Assembly (NCBI RefSeq): GCF_032362555.1
Contig: NC_083534.1
Coordinates: 524,001-588,000, forward strand
Reading direction: 5' to 3'
From: Amyelois transitella
Taxonomy: Eukaryota; Arthropoda; Insecta; Lepidoptera; Pyralidae
DNA length: 64,000 nucleotides
In this document: in pieces, positions 52,901-61,900 of the stretch
How the letters are laid out: the number at the start of each line of letters is the position of its first letter
Numbering within the stretch: position 1 is the first letter of the stretch
The notes under the pieces: model-generated
Seen by the model: the letters and a program-made list of their open reading frames with translations, nothing else
Database searches by the model: none
Told to the model about the DNA's origin: nothing
Translations under genes and position numbers: made by a program

Positions 52901-55900
52901 ATGGAATTGAAATTCAAATAGTGACAGGTTGCTAGCCCATCGCGTAACTAAGAATCCCAAGTTTGTAAGCCTACCCCTTAGTCGGCTTTTACGACATCCA
53001 TGGGAAAGAGATGGAGTTGTCCTATTATTTTTGTATTGGTGCCGGGAACCACACGGCATACTACATATGTATTTTGCAACAAAATCAACGTGCAACAAAA
53101 GTATTATATAACACGGCGCATGGCTGCTACATAAATAGAAGATATTTGGCAACTGTTGTTTGTTATTCTTACTGTTCTGTCGATTAAAAATGTCATTTCA
53201 ACTCTTAACAGTATAAGTAATCGTGTTTTTAACATTCATTCAACAATCCTACTAATATTACAAATGCGAAAGTTCGTGAGTATGTCAGTATGGATGTTTG
53301 TTACTCTTTCACGCAAGAATTACTGAACCGATTACGATGAAATTTGGTATGTGGGTAGCTGAAGACCCAGAATAATATATAGGCTACTGTTTATCCCGGA
53401 GTTCCCGCGGGATTGATAGGGTTTCCATGCGGACGAAGTCGCGGGCGGCCTTTAGTTTAAGTATTAAATACTGGCCTTTATCTGCAGAGTAGACAATAGG
53501 ACCACTCCATCTCTTTCCCATGGACGTCGTGAAAGACTACTAAGGGATAAGCTTATAAACTTGGGATTCTTCTTTTAGGCGACGGGCTTGCAACCTGTCA
53601 CTTTATAATGAATCTCAATTAGTAAGCCAAACAGCTGATCGTGCCCTATCAGTATTTTCCAGACTGTTGTCTCTGTCTACCCCGCAAGGGATATAAACGT
53701 GATTATATGTATGTAAGTAATCCGCTGAGTCGCTCGCGCGAATTTAGCGCCACCTAAAAAAGACCAGTTTTGCGCAAATCCCACGGGAATTGAGTTTTTA
53801 CTGAGTTTTTATTTTTCGTCCTCCCGGCTTTAGTCCCGGTTGCATCCTCACGGACCTCATGGACCCTGGATTGGGTGAGTCAGGTTTTTACACGAAGCGA
53901 CTCCAGTCTGACCTCCGCAACCTTTGCAGGTAAACCTAACCCGTATTGGATCCATGGTTATACCTCCAGTTGGCTGAATGTGCAGGTTTCCTCACGATGT
54001 TTTCCCTCATCGTTAGTATTCAAACTTGTGGTATATGACACGTTAATATATGAATACTTAGTTGTTATTGGTACTATAGTAAAACCTTACATTAATATAT
54101 TTCATCAGTTGAGGTAACTTTGACTTTAATATCGGATAAGTTACACTACACATAAGAACAAATTACAAAAAGTATGTTATTACATTTATAGACAATATTT
54201 GGGTGTCACAGAAATGAGATTTATAAGTATATATGTATACCTAATTAAATGATTTAAACTAATATTAATTATTTTATAATAATATAATAATAAATAATAT
54301 TAGTTATAAATTTAATATATGTGTATTGTATATTTATAACCTAGATAACTAGTACATAAGATCATTTATTCCCGATTATGATTCATTAATAAACGTACTT
54401 GTAACCCATTCGGTTTTTTGCCTTACGATATCCCTCGCCGTACCTCATAAACTTATAAAAGTACATATTTTTTCTTTTTTTATCTTTTTTATCTTTATTT
54501 AGGCATCAAACAGTCATTTACATAAACTATGAGTACAATTTAAAGACCTATAGTGCCCTAAAGTGATGTACTTATATAATAAAAAGGGTTAATTACATGG
54601 CAGGAATTTGTGAATAAAATAAATTTTTTTGCCCATTATTCATGATGCCCGAATTGTCAGACACGATTCAGCGCGCCATTGCCCATTTATGTAACGATTC
54701 TTCTAAACAAACCGCTCCCAAAGTTCGCGTGACTAGGCCCATAAAATTAATAGCCTAATCTATGGTAGCCAACCTTGGGTTGCCATTACTGCCCGCCAAG
54801 GTAGTCCTTTAGGACTATCATCGAAAATATTTATTTATTTTTTATTGTTACAATTACAATTTGTAAAGTACAATAGGCGGACTTAATGCTAATACAAGTA
54901 GCATTATTTAACAGTCAACCATTGGGTTAAGCAGAGAACCTTTGTGTGGTCGATAATAAAGACTCGTACATACATACATATGGTCACGTCTATATCCCTT
55001 CCGGGGCAGACAGAGCCAACAGTCTTGAAAAGACTGAATGGTCACGTTCAGCTATGGAATTGAGATTCAAATAGTGACATGTTGCTAGGCCCATCGCCTA
55101 AAAAATTATCCAAGTTTGTAAGCCCATCCCTTAGTCGCCTTTTACGACATCCATGGGAAAGAGATGGCGGACTTAATGCTAATACTCGTAGCTTTATAAC
55201 AATCTTCCGTTGGGTTAAGCAGAGAACTTTGTGCGGGTGATAATAAATAAAGTACTATAATAAACTTAACATTATTGAACTTGACGTGGCTCGGAGTAGA
55301 TTGAACGGAATCGGGAAGTTCAATTCAAAGACTGACAGCTAGCAGCTAGCAGCGAAAGAATATGAATAGTAACCTTTACTTTACACAAGAAGTGTGGATG
55401 GACATTCTTTATACATATAATCACGTCTATATCCCCCGCGGGGTAGACAGAGCCAATTGGAGACAAATACCTTTACGGAGTGTGATGGGTGTTGTGATGG
55501 CATTTAGTCGCTGTAGAAATAAGGGCGCTGTGGAAATGTTTATATAGGGTAAGAAGTGGATTTTCCTAGACACTAATTATTTTAAAGAAATAATATTTAT
55601 AAAAAAAAAACAACCTTTGTATAGCAAGGGACTAATGTCTATTATACTTGTTAAGTTAGTTTTACCAATTTATTTAATCGACGTAATCTGGCAGTAGCCT
55701 TATTTCTTTTTTTACGTTATTGTGTAAATATATGGCTACACGGCTACACGCCTACAGACAAATGATAATCGCATTTAAATAATCATATGAGATTCGAATA
55801 GGAATAAGGGGTTTCTTTTTATTAAAAATAAAGAAAAGAACATTTTATCCCGTGTGGATCCCGGCACCAATGTAAAAAGAATAGGACCACTCCATCTCTT

Positions 55901-58900
55901 TCCCATGGATGTCGTAAAAGGCGACTAAGGGATAGGCTTACAAACTTGGGATTCTTCTTTAGGCGATGGGCTAGCAACCTGTCACTATTTGAATCTCAAT
56001 TCTATCAATAAGCCAAATAGCTGAACGTGGCCATTCAGTCTTTTCAAGACTGTTGGCTCTGTCTACCCCGCAAGGGATTTAGACGTGACCATATGTATGT
56101 GTATGTATGTACCTTATCCATCTATACTAATATTATAAAACTGAAGAGTTTGTTTGTTTGAACGCGCTAATCTCAGGAACGTATGGTTCGAATTGAAAAG
56201 TTCTTTTTGTGTTGAATAGATCATTTATCGAGGAAGGCTTTAGGCTATATAACATCACGCTGCAAGTATTAGGAGCGAAGTAATAATGGAAAATGTGAAA
56301 AAACGGGGTAAATTATTTATCCTTGAGGGCTTCAATGATGCCCAAATAACTATTCCACGCGGACGAATTCGCGGGCACAGCTAGTATAACATATAATCAC
56401 GTCTGTATTCCCCGCGGGGTAGACAACGCCAATTGGAGACAAATGCCTTATCTATAAATTGAATTAAAAAAAAAAACTTCAAGTCAAGTTCAAAACCAAT
56501 TAAATCCAAAAACAATATGTCTGTCGCTATGTCGCTCATAGAGAACATAGTACAATTTAGTTCGCGGGTTCAAATAGCGCGCTCTGATTGGCTCAAAATA
56601 TTTTCGCGCCATTAAAAAAATTTTACTTCTACGCATGTAGGTACTTACTTTGGTATATAACTGTACACATTTTTCAATTTCGTTTGATTACATAGTTACA
56701 CCACTGTAGAACAGCTTACTATATTAAGTACGTATACTAATTTACGTGTGAATTGTTATGATTGAGAAGTTCAAAGGATGATTTACACAATTCTCGAGAT
56801 TTTCCATTCTTCATCTGTCGATAAATAGTTTTGCACGAGATGAAAGCGATGAGCCAATCAGCTGTTAAGAATTTTTTTTGTGATGATTGTACAAAATATT
56901 CTGTAGTTAAGTTTCTTATTTTTTTCTTGACTTACATAAAATATATATAAATAAATATATATAAATAAATAAAAAAATATATAAATATATAAATATATAT
57001 ATATAAATATATATAATAGATAAAATAAAATAAATTAGATTTTTACTTTTAACTTTATTTTTAACCTCCGACAGCAAAAGGGGGGTGTTATAAGTTTGAC
57101 GTGTTTGTCTGTGTGTGTATGAGAAAATTGATGGATCAGACTTAATCAAGAGTGTCCAAAATTTGACTACAAAATTTTCGACAAGAATATTCTATTAACC
57201 TCAAAGACCACAAGACAGGCAACCGCTAGGAAAAAGACAAGAATTTGATATTTTGGAGCAGGTGTTAATAAGCTATTTGACTGTATTAAAAATATACATT
57301 TCTTTTATGTCATCAGTCTTAATATTATTTTTTTGGGGCGATTTGTAATAACGCGAGATAAAAATATTGCATTATTTAAACAAAATCCGTCTCAGAAAAT
57401 TTGGTTTTTATATGCAGCTGTCACGTGACTAAAAACGAACGTGATTGGCTATTTCTATTATGACGTCAATTATCCATAAACAGACTGTGGATCGTACCGT
57501 TCCTTAGTGTTCGCTATTATTTTTCAAGATTTTATAAGTGTTTGATCGCTCAGGTTTACTCAGATAACGTAGGTATTTAATAATGGAAACCAATTCCGCG
57601 AAAGCTGACAGTTGAAACCTACCAAAAGTGGACGCAATAATGGTTGGAAGAAGAAATCTGGATTGTCTTCTTCAAAGACAATCCAGATTTCTATGCTGCC
57701 GAACTGAGGAATGTGAAAACATCAATGTAAGTATATCTTGGTAACCACTGATCTGAGATCATGATCTGAAACCACTTCTTACGAATATTCAAATCCATCG
57801 GCATAGAAAAAAACAGTTTCGTAGGAGATTTTATTGTTGTATTAGTGCATTGAGGCACTGCACAACATTTATAGGAACTCATTTTAATAATTTTCACACA
57901 TATGACGTGGCACAAGTTAAATAAAACAAGAGGAAATCAAAACTTTTCGAAACACCAACAAGCTTTGTATGATATTTACACGAAATTTACGTCACTGCAT
58001 GCTATGGCCGCCATATTGCTAAAAGTCGCGTTTTGGCGGCATATTTGAATATTTCATTTTCTTTTTCGATTTTTTAATAAAATAGCTGTAATAAAGGCAG
58101 AAAAGTATTTTTGTAGGGCTCCTTATAAACAAATAAATACCCTTAGATAGTTTTTAGAACTTTGTCAAATAGCCTATTCCTTACTTTGTATCAAAGACGT
58201 CACGACCATAAACAATAATCATCTGAAAATAATTATCCAAGTTTATTGTCAGCCATCTTAAGAATTTAGTGATGTCGTAAAACGTCCGCTTAGAGCGGGC
58301 AGAACGCCAAAAGGGCGCCATTTTTTTTTAAGAAATCTTAAATTTATTTAGCATTTGCGTCGATCATTTGTCATATTCTAAATCCATTTGGGATCGTTTT
58401 AAAAGTGTTATGATGCAATCGTATATATTTTATTTTTTGGCACAGTATTTCGACTGGTTTATTTTGTCACTGTAGTTAGGTTTTTTTTTTAAAAACCAAT
58501 CCCATCTAAATAGGGTTGCCAGGTCGTAACCCGGACCCGCGAGTTTAGCGTAATATTTGGACAAAAAAGCCTGACACCCTGCATTATTAAGCACAAGCTT
58601 TTACCCGCAGCTTCGCCCGCGTGAATTAAGCGCCATCTATAAAATGCAACGAATTAAACGCCAATTACAAAAAGCGACGAAAGTATACCGTTATTTCGCA
58701 AAGGTACTTTTTATATACCGGTAAAAAATACCTTTTCTAACTAACTTTTCCTTCTCCAGTATCTTAATTATATATACGTGATATTTCAAGAAGATTTATT
58801 TAGTACATACCCCGTGAAAAGTTAATAAATAACTTACTTTCGCTTTTTAATTCAATTGCATTTTGAAGGTGGTGCTAATTTTGTTGTTTTATGTAAGTAG

Positions 58901-61900
58901 ATGGCGTTTAATTCGCCCATTATTGTTGATAGCGCTGGTACCTAAATGCCGGTACTGTATAAATTATAGACATAAGTTATCGAGCCTTTTCAAACTTACT
59001 TGTAAATTGCACCACACTAATTAGTAAGTATCTAGTCATAAAAGTCCATATTGAGTCACGGATTCAGAAAAATTATACGCACTCATCACTACACAATGGC
59101 TTACGTAATTCGGAATCTGAATACCTACTTGAGTCGAATCTTAAAACAGCTTGTTAACCTGTACCGATACAGTCATTCAGACTCATTTGGTTGGGACTTT
59201 TTCGTCATAATGTTATTTTTGATAGGTAGATACATTTTTTTTAATTTTGCTACTAGATTTCTGGCCTATTAGGTATGTTATTAAGCTTATGTTACTTCCG
59301 AAATTACAATTTATATCTGTGACAAATTACGTGGAAGTCAGACCAATTAAGTCCAATAGTTTTTGAGTCGTTAAACATACAAATATACAAATATTTTTTC
59401 TATGCCGTGTGGCTCCCGGCACCAATAGAAAAAGTATAGGATCTTTCCATTTTTTTTCTATGGATGTTGTAAAAGGCGACTAAGGGATAGGCTTATACAT
59501 AAACTTGGCATTCTGTTTTATGCGATGGGCTAGCAAACTGTCACTATTCGAATCTCAATTCTATCATTAAACCATACAGCTCAACGTGGCCTATCAGTCT
59601 TTTCGAGTATGTTGGTTTAGTCTACACATGATTATATGTTTGTACGAACGCACCTTTGCTGTTATGTCGAAGAGCCTCTATGTAGATCTCCTGGTCAATC
59701 AAACTGCACTTTTTAGGTCAGCCATTTTGTTTTTTCAATTTTGGTTTAATGTTCTATTTTCAAATAACGCAAGGCGCGTCCACCATGACGTGTTCGCTAA
59801 AGCGTGACGTCACAGTACGTGAACTTAGATACTGCCAATTTTTTGACAATATAATAACCAATTGAAAAAAAAATTACATAATATACTGCCAGGATAATTT
59901 GCATAAAATAAAATCTTCCTCCAGGCTATAGTCCCGGTTGCATCCTCACCACTCTGGTTAGGATGGATGGATTCTGGATTGGGCGTATAAGGTTTTAACA
60001 CGAAGCGACTCCCATCTGACCTCCGCAACCTTTGCAGGGGAAACTCACCCGTATTGGAGCATATGGTTGCCCACCCAGATGCCTGAATGTGCAGGTTTCC
60101 TCCCGATGTTTTTCCTCATCGTAACCGTAACCTAATTATAACCTGCCACCTTACCGATTCGGCCACCGAAGTTCATAAATAACTTCTCTATTGAATTTAT
60201 CATCATTTATGCATGCCGTGTGGTTCCCGATACCAATACAAAAAACGGTTTTATGTTAAACATACATTGCAATGTTTAATATAAATGTACTAAAAACCAA
60301 AAAATAATAAAATAGATACAGTCGTGGGAATTATAAACATATGCATAGACTAGACTAAAATAAAACCGTGGGGCACGTCAATTGTCTACAAATTATAGAC
60401 TTAATGTGCGATAGAAGAATCGTTTAATTCGTCGTTAGGCAGTTGGCCCGCAGACGGTGCGCAAATTACTTACTATTTTGCTGGCTAGCGAGGAATCGTT
60501 TCACTGCTCGTAGTTTGTCTTTAATCGACAAAACTTATGATAAAAGTACTACTCGCTCAACATTATGAAACCCTAAAACTCGCTTAATCGAGCTTGCTAA
60601 CTTGTTTCCACATTCTAGCCCTACTTATCACACGTCCATCGTTGTCGGTTGAACAACTGCCTAATTATAGTGTAACATTACAAAACAAACATTTTAATCA
60701 ACGATTGTAGACAATTGACGTGCCCCACGGTTTTATTTTAGTCTAGTCTATGCATATGTTTATAATTCCCACGACTGTATCTATTTTATTATTTTTTGGT
60801 TTTTAGTACATTTATATTAAACATTGCAATGTATGTTTAACATAAAACCGTTTAACTTAAAAAGTTATTTTACCTATTTTTTTATTTTTTGGTTTTTAGT
60901 ACATTTATATTAAACATTGCAATGTATGTTTAACATAAAACCGTTTAACTTAAAAAGTTTTTTTACCTATTTTTATTTGTTTTTGTAACGAATAAACTCA
61001 AAAACTACTGGACCGATTTGAATGAAATTTGGCACAGGGATAGACTTAACCTTCAGGAGTAACAGATTTTAATTTTGAATAGTAAATTGTATTCTACTTG
61101 TTGAGACCTTTCATTTGATACCCATGTTGATGGGATTGATAAAACCTAAGTTATCCGCCATTTTGTAGAGGCCGCCATCTTGGATTTCAATTTTTTATAG
61201 TATATTGTATTCTGCTTGTTGAGCCCTTTCATTTGATACCCATATTGATGGGATTAATGAAACCTAAATTATCCGCCATTTTGTAACGGCGGCCATCTTG
61301 AATTTATAATGATAATGAATAAACATAATTATATTGTCACCAAAATCCAAAGTGTATACAAAATTTCAGATTAATCGGTTGACAGGAAGAGGGTGAAATT
61401 TGAATTACTAAATTTGACCCAAGAATAAATAAAACAAACGGGGTGAGCTAAATAAAACCGTTTAAAAAGAAATGGACCACTCCATCTCTTTCCCATGGAT
61501 GTCGTAAAAGGCGACTAAGGTATAGGCTTACAAACTTGGGTTTCTTTTTTTAGGCGATGGGCTATTAACCTGTTACTATTTGAATCTCAATTCTATCATT
61601 AAGCCAAATAGCTGAACGTGGCTTATCAGTCTTTTTAATACTGTTGGCTCTGTCTAGCCCACAAGGGATATAGACATGACGTATGTATGTATGTATGTAT
61701 CATTTATGCAGTTCTGTGAATTTTGCGGATTCGTAAACAGTTTTTTCAGTAATTTAAATCCAATCCTTGTTACAGATCCAATGAAGAAGACAAAGAACTT
61801 CAAGAAGAAAAGAAAAGAGAATTTAAAGACCTAAATGAAAACATGATTGAAGATCTAGATGGTAATATAGCCGAAGATCTCTTGAACGATATAAAAGTGA

